NCBI GenBank assembly: GCA_024710355.1
Contig: JANJUX010000018.1
Coordinates: forward strand, 1-64,000
DNA length: 64,000 bases
Direction of reading: 5' to 3'
Source of the DNA: Candidatus Rifleibacteriota bacterium
GTDB taxonomy: Bacteria > Muiribacteriota > Ozemobacteria > Ozemobacterales > Ozemobacteraceae
The notes below the pieces were generated by a model that saw only the letters and a program-made list of their open reading frames with translations, did no database searches and was not told where the DNA came from. This document shows positions 1 through 8,924 of the stretch, in pieces (position 1 is the first letter of the stretch; each line of letters starts with the position of its first letter). A program made the position numbers and the translations under genes.

Positions 1-19
1 GCCCGCCGCCCCAGAGCGG

Positions 20-590
20 CCCGTCGAACTTGAAGTGCCCGTCGCAGTCGCAGTGCCCGTCGAAGTTGAACTGCCCGTCTAAGTTGATGGTCCCGTCGAA
101 GTTGATGTTCCCGTCGAAGTCGAGGGGCCCGTCGAGGTTGAGGTGCCCGTCGAGGTTGAGGTGCCCGTCGAAGTCGAGGTGCCCGTCGAGGTTGAAGTGC
201 CCGTCGAAGTAGACGTGCCTGTCGAGGTTGAAGTGCCCGTCGAGGTTGAAGTGCCCGTCGAGGTTGAAGTGCCCGTCGAGGTTGAAGTGCCCGTCGAGGT
301 TGACGTGCCTGTCGAAGTAGATGTGCCTGTCGAAGTAGATGTGCCTGTCGAAGTAGATGTGCCCGTCGAAGTTGAAGTGCCCGTCGAAGTTGAAGTGCCC
401 GTCGAAGTTGAAGTGCCCGTCGAAGTTGATGTTCCCGTCGAAGTTGATGTTCCCGTCGAAGTCGAGGTGCCCGTCGAGGTTGAGGTTCCCGTCGAAGTCG
501 AGGTGCCCGTCGAAGTCGAGGTGCCCGTCGAGGTTGAGGTGCCCGTCGAAGTCGAGGTTCCCGTCGAGGTTGACGTGCCTGTCGAAGTCT
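20..590. repeat. 18-bp tandem repeat (minisatellite) within the lipoprotein gene
   Basis: About 30 copies of an 18-bp unit run head to tail, with plus-strand core cccgtcgaagttgaagtg and small variations (gaa/gag, gtt/gta/gtc, tgc/ttc). On the minus strand they encode S-T-G-T-S-T. About three degenerate copies continue beyond the TAG stop at 79-81. Because unit length is a multiple of three, copy-number change would keep the frame. The plus strand of the same array reads as P-V-E-V-E-V but has no start signals and is a shadow. Confidence 0.9.
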
Positions 591-1608
591 GTGTTTCGGT
601 TGTCGTCTGCGTCGTTGTCGAAGTGCCAGTTGATGTGGCAGTGCCGGTTTCCTGGTGATATTTTTTTCTTATGGTAGCTTTGTCCGCAAAAACACTGCCA
701 TTTTTGTTTTTTATCATAGCCGTAATTTGCATGAACTCAGGAAATTTATTCTTGTCCTGATTTTTCAGCGAGAGGCTGACCAGGTAGGTTTTTGAAAAGG
801 ATCCGGCGATTTCCTTGACCAGCTTGCGGTTTTGCAGGTCGATCTGCAGCCGGTGCGGTGCCGGCGACGACTTTTGTGTTGAAATCTGGCCGTCGTCAGC
901 GATAAAAGACAGCTCAACCGCTGATGGAGCCAAAAACTCAAGCTGCAGATCTTCTGTTGATGAATTGGACAGGTTGTCATCGCGGCATGATATCTCGATT
1001 CTGACGCTGTCAGCGGCGAAGACTCCTCCGGTAATAACAACTTCTTCTGGAGTGATTTTTAACTCGGGAAATGCGTTGTCGGCGACCGTTTCCAGACTTT
1101 TTCTTTTCAGCACCACGAACTCGGAGAATTCAGAAAAGTCGATGCTGATCTGTGAATTTGCAATGTTGCATGGTAAAAAACGCCATTTGTCATCCAGCCG
1201 TTCAGCAACGAAAAGATGGTTGGCTGCAAGAATCGAGTCTATGCCAATGGTTATTGAGGCCGGCATTTTAAGGAGTTTTGCGTGTTCAGGGGTCAGAAAA
1301 CTGTAGAGAGGTGAAATCTGAACGTAATCTTCCTCCAGGCCGAGGCTGGTGAAGTTGATCGGGGTTTTTCTGATCTGCAGCAGAAAGTTTTTCTCGACCG
1401 CACCCCTGGGGATGCTGATGGAAAAATCGCCCGCTGTAAAAAGTGTTTCGGAATCAGGCCCGATGCTTTGGTTAAATATAAAACCCGCCTGAGCTTCTGG
1501 CAGTTCAGGTGTGGAATAGCCGCTTCCACCGGGGACGAGGCTGCAGCCGGCGGCAATTATAACCAGCAGTAACCCGAATATTGTCAGACGATTACGCAAC
1601 CACTTCAT
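79..1608 (-). CDS. Lipoprotein with long Ser/Thr-Gly repeat tail
   Basis: The N-terminus is a lipoprotein signal peptide with lipobox IAAGC (Cys22), so the product should be lipid-anchored in an outer or periplasmic membrane. Residues of about 25-330 form a non-repetitive region of unknown fold. From about residue 335 the protein is an almost perfect tandem array of the hexapeptide S-T-G-T-S-T, encoded by 18-bp repeats. Such Thr/Ser-rich stalks are often extended and O-glycosylated, but that is inference. The TAG stop lies inside a repeat unit: the same frame stays open from position 78 to the window edge and keeps encoding T-G-S/T units, so the annotated end may be a nonsense mutation or sequencing error in a longer protein. 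The gene follows the rhomboid-like gene after 85 bases and has its own promoter. Function unknown. Confidence 0.75.
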   Translation of the reverse strand: MKWLRNRLTIFGLLLVIIAAGCSLVPGGSGYSTPELPEAQAGFIFNQSIGPDSETLFTAGDFSISIPRGAVEKNFLLQIRKTPINFTSLGLEEDYVQISPLYSFLTPEHAKLLKMPASITIGIDSILAANHLFVAERLDDKWRFLPCNIANSQISIDFSEFSEFVVLKRKSLETVADNAFPELKITPEEVVITGGVFAADSVRIEISCRDDNLSNSSTEDLQLEFLAPSAVELSFIADDGQISTQKSSPAPHRLQIDLQNRKLVKEIAGSFSKTYLVSLSLKNQDKNKFPEFMQITAMIKNKNGSVFADKATIRKKYHQETGTATSTGTSTTTQTTTETQTSTGTSTSTGTSTSTGTSTSTGTSTSTGTSTSTGTSTSTGTSTSTGTSTSTGTSTSTGTSTSTGTSTSTGTSTSTGTSTSTGTSTSTGTSTSTGTSTSTGTSTSTGTSTSTGTSTSTGTSTSTGTSTSTGTSTSTGTSTSTGTSTSTGTSTSTGPSTSTGTSTSTGPST

Positions 1609-1614
1609 TCATAC

Positions 1615-1643
1615 ATGATAAATTAAGCTGCTCAGCCTGTAAA
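1615..1643 (-). promoter_or_regulatory. Sigma-70-type promoter of the repeat lipoprotein
   Basis: On the minus strand there is a -35 TTTACA (1638-1643), a 17-bp spacer and a -10 TATCAT (1615-1620). The -10 hexamer ends six bases before the ATG at 1608, so transcription should start at or within a base or two of the start codon. No Shine-Dalgarno sequence is present, which fits a leaderless message. Confidence 0.5.
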
Positions 1644-1693
1644 GAAGAGAATTTCACCGGTTATTTTCCGGGAAATTGTTGCAGTCTGGCTCT

Positions 1694-2512
1694 CTACGGA
1701 TTATTTAAATGATCCCGTTTCTCTTTATGTGCCTTGAGATGTTCAAGACAGAAGGGAACTCCATCAGAGCCGCACTCTTCACAGGTACAGTAACGAAACT
1801 GCAGCTCAGGATCGGAAACGTCGGTTTTTCCGCAGACGTTACATTGATGACGAAAATCAGTCTGGCGGGTTGAAGCTCTGGTAAACTCATTCATTCTGAT
1901 GCTGCGAGCACGATTGCTGCGGGCTGCTGCTATGGCTTCGCCCGAGAAGAAGAGCAGATAGTTTCCGAGAGCCAGCCCGACGGCAATTTTTATCGGCCAT
2001 GCCGCGAAAGCGAGCTGATAAAGCATCAGGCCGCCCGAAAGCAGGGCCAGATATTTCATTTTTACGGGCAGAATGAACATGAAAAGGATCTCGTAGTCCG
2101 GGTAGAGGGTGGCGAAGCCGAGAAAAAGGCTCAGGTAGACAAAATAACTGCCAAACTGCACGCCCGGAACAATCATGGCTCCGGTTATTGTTAACAGGGC
2201 ACCTGTAACGTAATAGGCAGTCAGTTTGAATGTACCCCATCGCGCCTCAAGGCCATCGGCGCACATGACCAGTATCGACAGTTCAAAAATGAGAAAAAGG
2301 AAGTTTGTGCTGGCTGGTATCAACAGAAAGGTGAAGAGTCGCCAGACCTGCCCGGAGAGAATCGCGTCACGGTGCAAATACAGCATGTGGTATGGCAACA
2401 TTTCGCTTTGATTGAGGAAAAAGACTGTCAGCATCAAAAAAGAAACGTAGCGGATAAGCCCTTCGAGACCCCAGTGCGGGTAGCGAGTTTCAAGTCGGTC
2501 AAGCCATTTCAT
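1694..2512 (-). CDS. Rhomboid-like membrane protein, likely non-proteolytic, with C-terminal zinc finger
   Basis: Six or so hydrophobic segments cover residues 20-205. The segment GQVWRLFTFLLIP and the overall helix layout resemble the rhomboid/Derlin superfamily. The catalytic GxSx serine of helix 4 and the histidine of helix 6 are not visible (FGSYF and LGNYL occur instead), so proteolysis is unlikely. A cytosolic tail (about 220-272) has C-x2-C, C-x-C-x2-C and C-x2-H elements that look like a zinc-binding B-box-like module. The start overlaps the stop of the HEAT gene (ATGA at 2509-2512), so the two are probably translated together. It is the last gene of the pilus/secretin operon; a role in membrane-protein handling is a guess. 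Confidence 0.7.
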   Translation of the reverse strand: MKWLDRLETRYPHWGLEGLIRYVSFLMLTVFFLNQSEMLPYHMLYLHRDAILSGQVWRLFTFLLIPASTNFLFLIFELSILVMCADGLEARWGTFKLTAYYVTGALLTITGAMIVPGVQFGSYFVYLSLFLGFATLYPDYEILFMFILPVKMKYLALLSGGLMLYQLAFAAWPIKIAVGLALGNYLLFFSGEAIAAARSNRARSIRMNEFTRASTRQTDFRHQCNVCGKTDVSDPELQFRYCTCEECGSDGVPFCLEHLKAHKEKRDHLNNP

Positions 2513-4896
2513 TGATTTTCTCCGGCTGCTGTGATTTTCTGACCGCGCGAAAGAATGATGCCGTTGGGATTAACCCTGTAAGGAACAACGGTTACGGTTA
2601 TGTCGTCGCCCTGCTTGAAAGGCTTGGCCTCGGGCGTTTCAAACTTAACCATCAGCTGAGTATTCTCATGCACCATTACCAGGCTGGTGTCCGAGACAAT
2701 TTTTTCAACTTTGCCGCTCAGCGAACAAGCCCTGTTCATGCGGAATTTTACTGGAACGCTCGACTGGACCGGCTTAACTCTTTCACTTACACGGTAATCC
2801 TGTTGCGTCTGCCGTCGTGGCTCCGGCGCCTCTTTTTCTGAAAGCAGCATGATCGGCAGCATGGCCAGAAAAACCAGCACTACCGCTCCGGACAGGATCA
2901 GCTGCCAGTTGACCGCTTCTTTCTGCTCGCTGGCAGCAGCTTTGGGATCAGCTTTATAGGAGGGCTTCCAGCTCTGGTTCTTTCTGGCGATTTCTCTGAC
3001 CTTGCCTACTGAATATGGCTTTTCTGCAAGGTCTTCCCGCTTTTCAGGCGGTTCTGGTTCGGCTGGCGCCGGCATTTGTGAAACAATCTCAAAAAGGTCG
3101 TTCCTGGCCTGTGAAATGACCATCGAGACGGCGGGATTTGAAGTTCTGGTTATGTCGTCAAGAGCTTTGAGAACCATTTTTGCAGGGTTGCTCAGGAGAA
3201 TGTTGCATATCTGGCGTGCTATTACCGGGTGATCTTCGCGGTCAAGCTGGTTCATGAGCATTTTAAATACCAGGTTGAACGGGCACAGTGCCAGGCAGCT
3301 TATGGCATTAGACCTGACGTTCTGCTCTGTTGAGCCAAGAAGCTTCTGCAAGGCTTCTATAGATGCTTTTTCTTCGAATTTGAGGCCAAACCTGACCGCT
3401 CTGACTCTCAGGTTTGGGTCATTTTCAAGCAGCAGAGCTGTTATTCTGTCCTTGAGGAAGTCCGGGTCGTAGCGCTCAAGCATCTTGAAGCCGGCAATTC
3501 TGACCTCGATGTCTTCTGCTTCAAGCGCCGATCTTGCAAGATCTTTCATTTTTACGTCAGGTCTTATTCGTAAAAGGGTGTTTAAGGCTTCTGTGCGTAT
3601 TTTTGTAGTTCCGCTGGCGGCCTCAGACACGATCCAGCTGCGGTTTTCGGCAAAAGAATCAATCTCGATGGTTTTCAGTAGAGCAATTTTGTCATTGTCA
3701 TTTTCAGGAACCTGACCATTCGTCAGGGTCGGCTTGCTTGGTTGTGTTTTTTCGGGCGCTTTGTCTTTTGGCTGTGATGACAACAGGCGATAAACGTCTT
3801 CTGTTTGCGGGTTGCGGCCAAGTCGCTCGATTAGTTCGACAACCCTTGGGTGTTGCCGGTTTTTCTGAATCCATTCGACAATTGCCTTCTTTTTGCCGGT
3901 GTCAGCGCAGGCGAGCTGAATTTCAAGATCATAGAGAAAACTTTGCAGTCTCTGCTGTTTCCAGATCTTAATCAGACTTTCAGGCGTAGACTGCTCTGAT
4001 GGCAGTATTCCGGCAATTCCTATGCCTTTGCAGATAGTTTTAAAAACCTTCGACAGGCGGTTTTTCTGATCGGCCGGCACGGCGTCGATGCTGTCAAGAA
4101 CGCTCAGTGCCGTGTCGAGCTCCGGGTTTGAGGCAAGAACCGTCTGGCAGGCGTCGAGAACTTCCTGGTCCTGCTCTTCTGGCAGAACCGAGAGCAGATA
4201 GCCTTTAACCCGATCAAACGGAAAGAGAATCGCGATGCCAATACCCGCAAGGCGGTCTTCTGGATCGCGCGAAGCAAGAAGATCGGAAAAATGGCGCTCG
4301 GCCTCATCGGGATCTATTTTTCGCAGGGCGCTTACGGCGCGGCTTCGCACCAGAGGTTCTCTGCTGGCCAGCAGGGTCGGCAGAACCCTTGGCAGAACCT
4401 GTGGCGCGACGTTTTCGGCAGCATTGATAAACGGCAGGGCCAGATTTGAATTATCGGTCATGAGCTGTTGCTCGATAAACAGAGCATCACCCATATTGCC
4501 ATAGCGGCCCAGAAAGACTCCGACTGCCGGCAACACCTCAACGGGTATTTTCTCCGGTGTGTTACGTATCAGTTCGAGCAGTTCGTTGATTTTTTCCGGC
4601 GGCGGGGTGAGAAACGATCTGGCCGAAAGGCTTTGCTGATCTGCTTCGCTGGTCTGAAGCGACTCATTTAAAATTTCCTGAAGTTTCAGGCCCGTTTTCT
4701 GCTCGATTTTGTTGATAGCCTGCGAAGCAAAGAAGGCGGTCTCACGGTCATCACTTTTTGCAAAGGGTGCCAGAGCCCTCAATGCCTGCTCTGACTGCCC
4801 GGCCCGGGTAAGTTTGACAATAGCCTGAATTCTGACAGTGCGCTTGTCAGATCTGAGTTGAGCAATCAGCTCGCTTTCTGCGGTTGGCCCGGTCAA
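2509..4896 (-). CDS. HEAT-repeat protein with C-terminal membrane anchor
   Basis: Most of the 795 residues are paired amphipathic helices of HEAT type (for example VRSRAVSALRKIDPDEA and VRIAGFKMLERYDPD), giving a long protein-binding solenoid. A single transmembrane helix follows at about 662-685 (LILSGAVVLVFLAMLPIMLL), then a small C-terminal beta-rich domain. There is no N-terminal signal peptide, so the HEAT part should be cytoplasmic and the tail periplasmic. The start is TTG at 4896, supported by AGGA six bases upstream. It lies between the secretin and the rhomboid-like gene. The partner is unknown; a scaffold for pilus or secretion components is plausible from context only. Confidence 0.8.
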   Translation of the reverse strand: MTGPTAESELIAQLRSDKRTVRIQAIVKLTRAGQSEQALRALAPFAKSDDRETAFFASQAINKIEQKTGLKLQEILNESLQTSEADQQSLSARSFLTPPPEKINELLELIRNTPEKIPVEVLPAVGVFLGRYGNMGDALFIEQQLMTDNSNLALPFINAAENVAPQVLPRVLPTLLASREPLVRSRAVSALRKIDPDEAERHFSDLLASRDPEDRLAGIGIAILFPFDRVKGYLLSVLPEEQDQEVLDACQTVLASNPELDTALSVLDSIDAVPADQKNRLSKVFKTICKGIGIAGILPSEQSTPESLIKIWKQQRLQSFLYDLEIQLACADTGKKKAIVEWIQKNRQHPRVVELIERLGRNPQTEDVYRLLSSQPKDKAPEKTQPSKPTLTNGQVPENDNDKIALLKTIEIDSFAENRSWIVSEAASGTTKIRTEALNTLLRIRPDVKMKDLARSALEAEDIEVRIAGFKMLERYDPDFLKDRITALLLENDPNLRVRAVRFGLKFEEKASIEALQKLLGSTEQNVRSNAISCLALCPFNLVFKMLMNQLDREDHPVIARQICNILLSNPAKMVLKALDDITRTSNPAVSMVISQARNDLFEIVSQMPAPAEPEPPEKREDLAEKPYSVGKVREIARKNQSWKPSYKADPKAAASEQKEAVNWQLILSGAVVLVFLAMLPIMLLSEKEAPEPRRQTQQDYRVSERVKPVQSSVPVKFRMNRACSLSGKVEKIVSDTSLVMVHENTQLMVKFETPEAKPFKQGDDITVTVVPYRVNPNGIILSRGQKITAAGENQ

Positions 4897-4966
4897 TTGT
4901 ATCCTGCCGATTCGGGTTTATTTACTGCTATTCTAAATACTTGCAGAATTCCCTGCAAGTTAATTT

Positions 4967-6937
4967 TCACGGCGACAGCGTCAGACGCGGTGAGTTGTAG
5001 GAACCTGCAGACTTTTCCCGATTGGCGGAGCGGTTGGCATCGCGGTGCACGATGTGCGGCGTGATAAAAATGATCAGCTCCGTTCGTATTTCCCGATTGG
5101 TTTTTTTCTGAAAAAGCCTGCCAATACCGGGCAGATCTCCGAGAAACGGCACTTTGCTGATTGTTTCACTCTTATCAGTCTTGATCATACCGCCAATGAC
5201 GATTGTATGGTTATTTTTGCAGATAACCTGGGTTTGCGCACTGCGGTTGCTGAGGTTGGGGGTCGAATTGCCGCCAAGATCGGTGTAGCCAAGAACACTC
5301 GAAATGGTGGGCTGAATATCCAGGAAAACCTCGTCGTTGCCGGTTACTGATGGCGTGACCACGAGGGCGATATTGGCGTTTGCCTGGGCGATGGTATTGG
5401 TAACCTGGCCGGTTTCGGCATTGACCTGCGAGGCAGAGACGTAAGGAATCGCCTGACCGACGGTAATATTTGCCTGGCGATTGTTCAGTGTGGTAATGAC
5501 CGGATTACTGAGTACTTTGGCAAAACTGTGAGTTGACAGCATTGCCAGCAGAGCTCTGAACTGGTTTATGTCAAGACTGCCGAATCTGAACACGCCAGTT
5601 CCGCCGGCATCGGATGTTTCGGGAGCAATTGACATGTCAAACACATTGTCGGCTGAGCCCGGTATCGGAATTGATTTCTGCCAGTTGATCCCGAGGCGTT
5701 CTTCTTCGTTTTTGTCGATTTCATAAATGTGAGCGTCGATGGTAACCTGAATTGGCGGTACATCGAGTTTTTCTATAAGCTCTCTGATACGGTCCAGATT
5801 GTTCTGAGTGTCAGTTATGATCATCATGTCCATGCGACCGGTGGTGGTGGTGCCGCCAGCAGCACCAGCCTGTGAAGCCTGGCTCGAAGAGAACTCCTGG
5901 ATTTGTACATTTGCTGACAGCATTTTGATCGGCGCTGAAAGGGTGGTGGCATCAGCGTAATTCAGGTAATAAACTTCGGTAACCGGCCGCGATGTGACCT
6001 GTACAGCCGATTCCTTGACATCGATTTTGGGCAGAAGATTTTTAACTTCGTTGAGTTTGGCAGCAGTGTCGGTAACCATCAGCGAGTTCGTGCGACTGTC
6101 AATCTCAAGGGCCCCGACGTTGGGCGTCAGAATTTTGGTTACAATCTGCTGCAGATCAGCAGCATTGGTATGCTGGATCGAAAAAATGCGCGTCATGGTC
6201 GGTGCCGAAGATTTGGCGAAGATGCGAAGAATACTGCCTTCCCACGCAAAAGTCAGATTGAAATTCGTCAGAATTGTGTTGAAAGCCTCTTCAATTGTAA
6301 CATCACTGAACAAAATCGTTACCTGACCGGTAATTTCCTGAGAAAGCATCAGATTGATCTTGATCAGCTGCGCCAGCGATCTCAGTGCATCCGGAACATC
6401 GGTGGCGCGAAAATCCAGTGATGATATCTTGATGTTTTTGTCAGCCGGAAATGTCAGGTATGAGCCCTGCAGCGCGATGTCACTTTCTGAATCGTCAGTT
6501 TGCGCGCCGCCTGTCGGTGGAACCAGGCTTTGTGAGACAGCACCGGTCACGGGCGAGCGTGTGTCCATCTGAAACCTGGCTTCTGGAGTCTGTTCTTTCA
6601 GTTGTCTTATTGTTTCAAGCACTTCCGCTGAAAGTTTGTTGGTGTTTTCGCCCTGATTGTCAGGCAGCCTGATACGGGCACCATTGCCGAGATTGACCCA
6701 GCCCTGGCTCCTTGCGGCGGCACTTTCCTGTCTTGGCGTATTGGCAGCGGGTGGGCGAATAGTCGGGTAGAATGAATTTCCGGCAGTCGGTGCCAGAGGA
6801 TGACTGATGGCACCGCGGGTTGAACCCCTGAGCGGCTGCCAGGCATTGTTTTGTGCAAAAGCGCTGCTAGAAATCATGCCGGTCAGCAGAACCCAGCCAA
6901 ATCCGGCAAGATAGAACCATTTCAGACTGCGGTTCAT
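4967..6937 (-). CDS. pilQ: Type IV pilus / type II secretion secretin
   Basis: Outer-membrane channel through which the pilus or pseudopilus works. A signal peptide ends near residue 28 (SSAFA). An STN-type domain follows at about 170-240, N-domains (secretin_N/NolW-like) at about 247-310 and 322-395, and the secretin domain at about 400-632, with VLSNPVITTLNNRQA, VPFLGDLPGIGRLF and ELIIFITPHIV. Length (656) is normal for PilQ/GspD. The start overlaps the upstream lipoprotein stop (ATGA at 6934-6937). Position after PilM/N/O/P-like genes points to a PilQ role, while the nearby GspG-like pilin leaves T2SS GspD possible. No AMIN domain is evident; residues 30-165 are a disordered linker-rich region. 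Confidence 0.93.
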   Translation of the reverse strand: MNRSLKWFYLAGFGWVLLTGMISSSAFAQNNAWQPLRGSTRGAISHPLAPTAGNSFYPTIRPPAANTPRQESAAARSQGWVNLGNGARIRLPDNQGENTNKLSAEVLETIRQLKEQTPEARFQMDTRSPVTGAVSQSLVPPTGGAQTDDSESDIALQGSYLTFPADKNIKISSLDFRATDVPDALRSLAQLIKINLMLSQEITGQVTILFSDVTIEEAFNTILTNFNLTFAWEGSILRIFAKSSAPTMTRIFSIQHTNAADLQQIVTKILTPNVGALEIDSRTNSLMVTDTAAKLNEVKNLLPKIDVKESAVQVTSRPVTEVYYLNYADATTLSAPIKMLSANVQIQEFSSSQASQAGAAGGTTTTGRMDMMIITDTQNNLDRIRELIEKLDVPPIQVTIDAHIYEIDKNEEERLGINWQKSIPIPGSADNVFDMSIAPETSDAGGTGVFRFGSLDINQFRALLAMLSTHSFAKVLSNPVITTLNNRQANITVGQAIPYVSASQVNAETGQVTNTIAQANANIALVVTPSVTGNDEVFLDIQPTISSVLGYTDLGGNSTPNLSNRSAQTQVICKNNHTIVIGGMIKTDKSETISKVPFLGDLPGIGRLFQKKTNREIRTELIIFITPHIVHRDANRSANREKSAGSYNSPRLTLSP

Positions 6938-7446
6938 GGTGCTCTCCTGCTGGCCGCAGAAGATGTCTCTTCATACTTGTAAAGCAGACAGTGCGCTTCC
7001 CGGTCAACCCAGTTGCCGTTGATGTCGTTAAAATGAAGAGTAATTTTGGCCATTACCGGCGAAATATCTGAATTTGACAGCTCAAAAATATCAACCAGAG
7101 CTTTGGGGTAGATATTCATGGTTATGTTCAGAGAACCTTCCGCGTCCAGTTTTGTCTCCATCGGTTGTCTGCTGACTCTGAGGTAGGTAATTTCCTCGCC
7201 AAGAGATGTGAAAAAGGCGAAGCTGGCTGCCTTGAGCGTGCACGGTATCTTGGAAAGAGAGTTTATAGATATCTGGGTCGTTGGCAGTGATGCCGTATCG
7301 GTTGCAGTGGGGATCAACGCATAAGGGTCTACTCCGACCACTTCTATTTCTGTGGCAGGGTAGAGGGTTTTGTCTATACAGCCATTCGAAAAGACGGCTG
7401 TGACAAATAGCAGAGCAAACAATACTATCCGGGCTGAACGTTGCAT
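6934..7446 (-). CDS. Small lipoprotein of the secretin operon
   Basis: Signal peptide with lipobox FSNGC (Cys23), so lipid-anchored. The 145-residue mature part is beta-rich (SLPTTQISINSLSKIPCTLKAASF; NITMNIYPKALVDIFELS) with no recognised family. Overlap with the secretin start by four bases suggests translational coupling and a pilotin or secretin-associated role, by context only. Upstream an AT-rich -10-like TATATA (7452-7457) lies five bases before the ATG and no Shine-Dalgarno is seen, so an internal, possibly leaderless, promoter may exist. Confidence 0.75.
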   Translation of the reverse strand: MQRSARIVLFALLFVTAVFSNGCIDKTLYPATEIEVVGVDPYALIPTATDTASLPTTQISINSLSKIPCTLKAASFAFFTSLGEEITYLRVSRQPMETKLDAEGSLNITMNIYPKALVDIFELSNSDISPVMAKITLHFNDINGNWVDREAHCLLYKYEETSSAASRRAP

Positions 7447-7534
7447 ATAACTATATATCGACCTTATGCAACGGTTTAATGACCAGAATTAAGGCCTTGT
7501 TAAGAAATTATTGTTTCACTTTGTTTAACGGTCC

Positions 7535-8266
7535 CTAATTTTTGTGGTAGTTGTCCTCAACCGTATAGGTACCGTCTTCAGGGTTGATATTGATGTTGAC
7601 GCCGGTTTTGGGAAGCAGAAAAATTCCCGAGTCGTTTTCCATGGTTACATATTCTGGTTTTATATCTGTTATTTTTTTATCCTGAAAGGTTTCGCCTTTC
7701 CTGAAAAGGCTCCGGTCGATTACCGCCACCAGTTCGCTTTCGGTCTGTATGGTTGCCGAAAATGCTGCGGTAAGCAGTGAAACCGCTTTCTTTTCTTCCG
7801 GTTCATCCTTAACATCCATCGCCATGCGCAGTTGCTCGACAAGTTGGGCGTATGGCGACCTTTCGAACGGATTGCGCGGCATTTTTTTTAGGGCCACGAT
7901 GATCGGATCGCTGTCCAGCAGGTCTACGGCCGCTGATGCTATTTCTGCGGTGTCAGAAGCTGTTTCTGAGCCTTCTTCGCCGTCGGCAGGAGCCTCCCCG
8001 GTTTCTTCCCCTTCGCCCTCGACACCATCCGCCGGAGTTTCTTCGCCTTCCTGCCCATCTTCGGGTTGTTCGGTAGGGGTGCCTTCTGCTTCAGAGGTTC
8101 CGGAAGCTTCGGTGCCATCCTGAAGCTGCAGGTCAGATAGATTGAGAGCGACTCTGGGCCGGTTGCTTTTGACCGGCCTGGTTTTGGGTCGATTCTTGAA
8201 CCAGTGCATACCCATGGCTACTGACAAAAGAATCAGACTGAAAAAAAACAGCTGTTTACTGTTCAT
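7535..8266 (-). CDS. PilP/GspC-like inner-membrane protein with acidic linker
   Basis: An N-terminal membrane anchor (about 4-20) is followed by a Glu/Gly/Asp-rich low-complexity linker at about 50-110. The conserved C-terminal part (about 120-243) ends with the pattern AVIDRSLFRKGETF...ITDIKPEYVTM, which resembles the HR-type domain of PilP and GspC (a protein that binds the secretin N-domains). It overlaps the PilO gene by 11 bases, in the usual M-N-O-P order. No lipobox is present, unlike classical PilP, so GspC-like anchoring fits better. The family assignment rests on order and fold pattern, not on strong sequence identity. Confidence 0.65.
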   Translation of the reverse strand: MNSKQLFFFSLILLSVAMGMHWFKNRPKTRPVKSNRPRVALNLSDLQLQDGTEASGTSEAEGTPTEQPEDGQEGEETPADGVEGEGEETGEAPADGEEGSETASDTAEIASAAVDLLDSDPIIVALKKMPRNPFERSPYAQLVEQLRMAMDVKDEPEEKKAVSLLTAAFSATIQTESELVAVIDRSLFRKGETFQDKKITDIKPEYVTMENDSGIFLLPKTGVNININPEDGTYTVEDNYHKN

Positions 8267-8924
8267 CGGGTATTATCTCACCAGAGCCCTCATCTGAAGA
8301 TTCTTCGCCGCCTTCTGGCGCCGCTCCCTGTGCATCGAGCACCAGCTGGTCTGGCACAAGAATGGTGGTCGGAGTCAGTTCGACCTCGAACAATCCGCTT
8401 GCATTTGGCGTCAGCGGTGGTATGGAAATGAACGTGACCTTCTCTTCAAGCTCAACCAGCCTGAGAAAAATGCTCAACTGGGTCAGATCGCCTGTATAGA
8501 AAAAGGAGACGGGGAATTTTTCTGTAGAAATCTGCCCGACTTGTTGTGGGGTAATCGCCTGTGGGTTGACACTTTTGACGGTTATGCCAGCCTTTTGTGC
8601 CAGTTCGCGCACGCGACGCAGGAAAGCCGTCATTTCTGATTTGCGGTAACACACTTTCAGGGCGGTTGCCCACTTTGCTTTTCTTTCTTCGATGTCGAGT
8701 TTGATCTCTTCGAGGTTTTCTACGGCCGATTCAACTGTTTGAATCTGGCCTTCAACCCCTTTGTTTTTCTTTATCTCTTTGTTCAGTTCTATCACTTTGG
8801 GGGAATAAAGAAATTTATAGCCCATGAATGCTATTGCAGCAATAATTACCAGAGGTTGTGCTGCAACCTTGGGATCATCTTTGGCCTTTTTCAGCCAGTC
8901 GGTAATGTTTATTTCTTCTGCCAT
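8256..8924 (-). CDS. pilO: PilO-like pilus assembly protein
   Basis: Inner-membrane alignment-complex protein. Residues 22-42 form one transmembrane helix, followed by a coiled coil (about 45-95) and a small ferredoxin-like periplasmic domain (about 110-205: KAGITVKSVNPQ, FPVSFFYTGDLTQLSIFLRLVELEEKVTFISI). This is the usual PilO plan and length (222). The start shares one base with the stop of the PilM-PilN gene (TAATG). The C-terminal 20 residues are acidic and probably disordered. Confidence 0.85.
   Translation of the reverse strand: MAEEINITDWLKKAKDDPKVAAQPLVIIAAIAFMGYKFLYSPKVIELNKEIKKNKGVEGQIQTVESAVENLEEIKLDIEERKAKWATALKVCYRKSEMTAFLRRVRELAQKAGITVKSVNPQAITPQQVGQISTEKFPVSFFYTGDLTQLSIFLRLVELEEKVTFISIPPLTPNASGLFEVELTPTTILVPDQLVLDAQGAAPEGGEESSDEGSGEIIPDEQ

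Noticed and set aside
20..590. CRISPR-like array
   Set aside because: The repeats are contiguous, in frame with a protein and have no spacers.
143..658. Plus-strand frame coding for a PVEVEV-repeat protein of 171 residues
   Set aside because: It is the antisense of the Ser/Thr-Gly repeat in the lipoprotein gene, with no ribosome site or promoter. The repeat length (18 bp) keeps all frames open.
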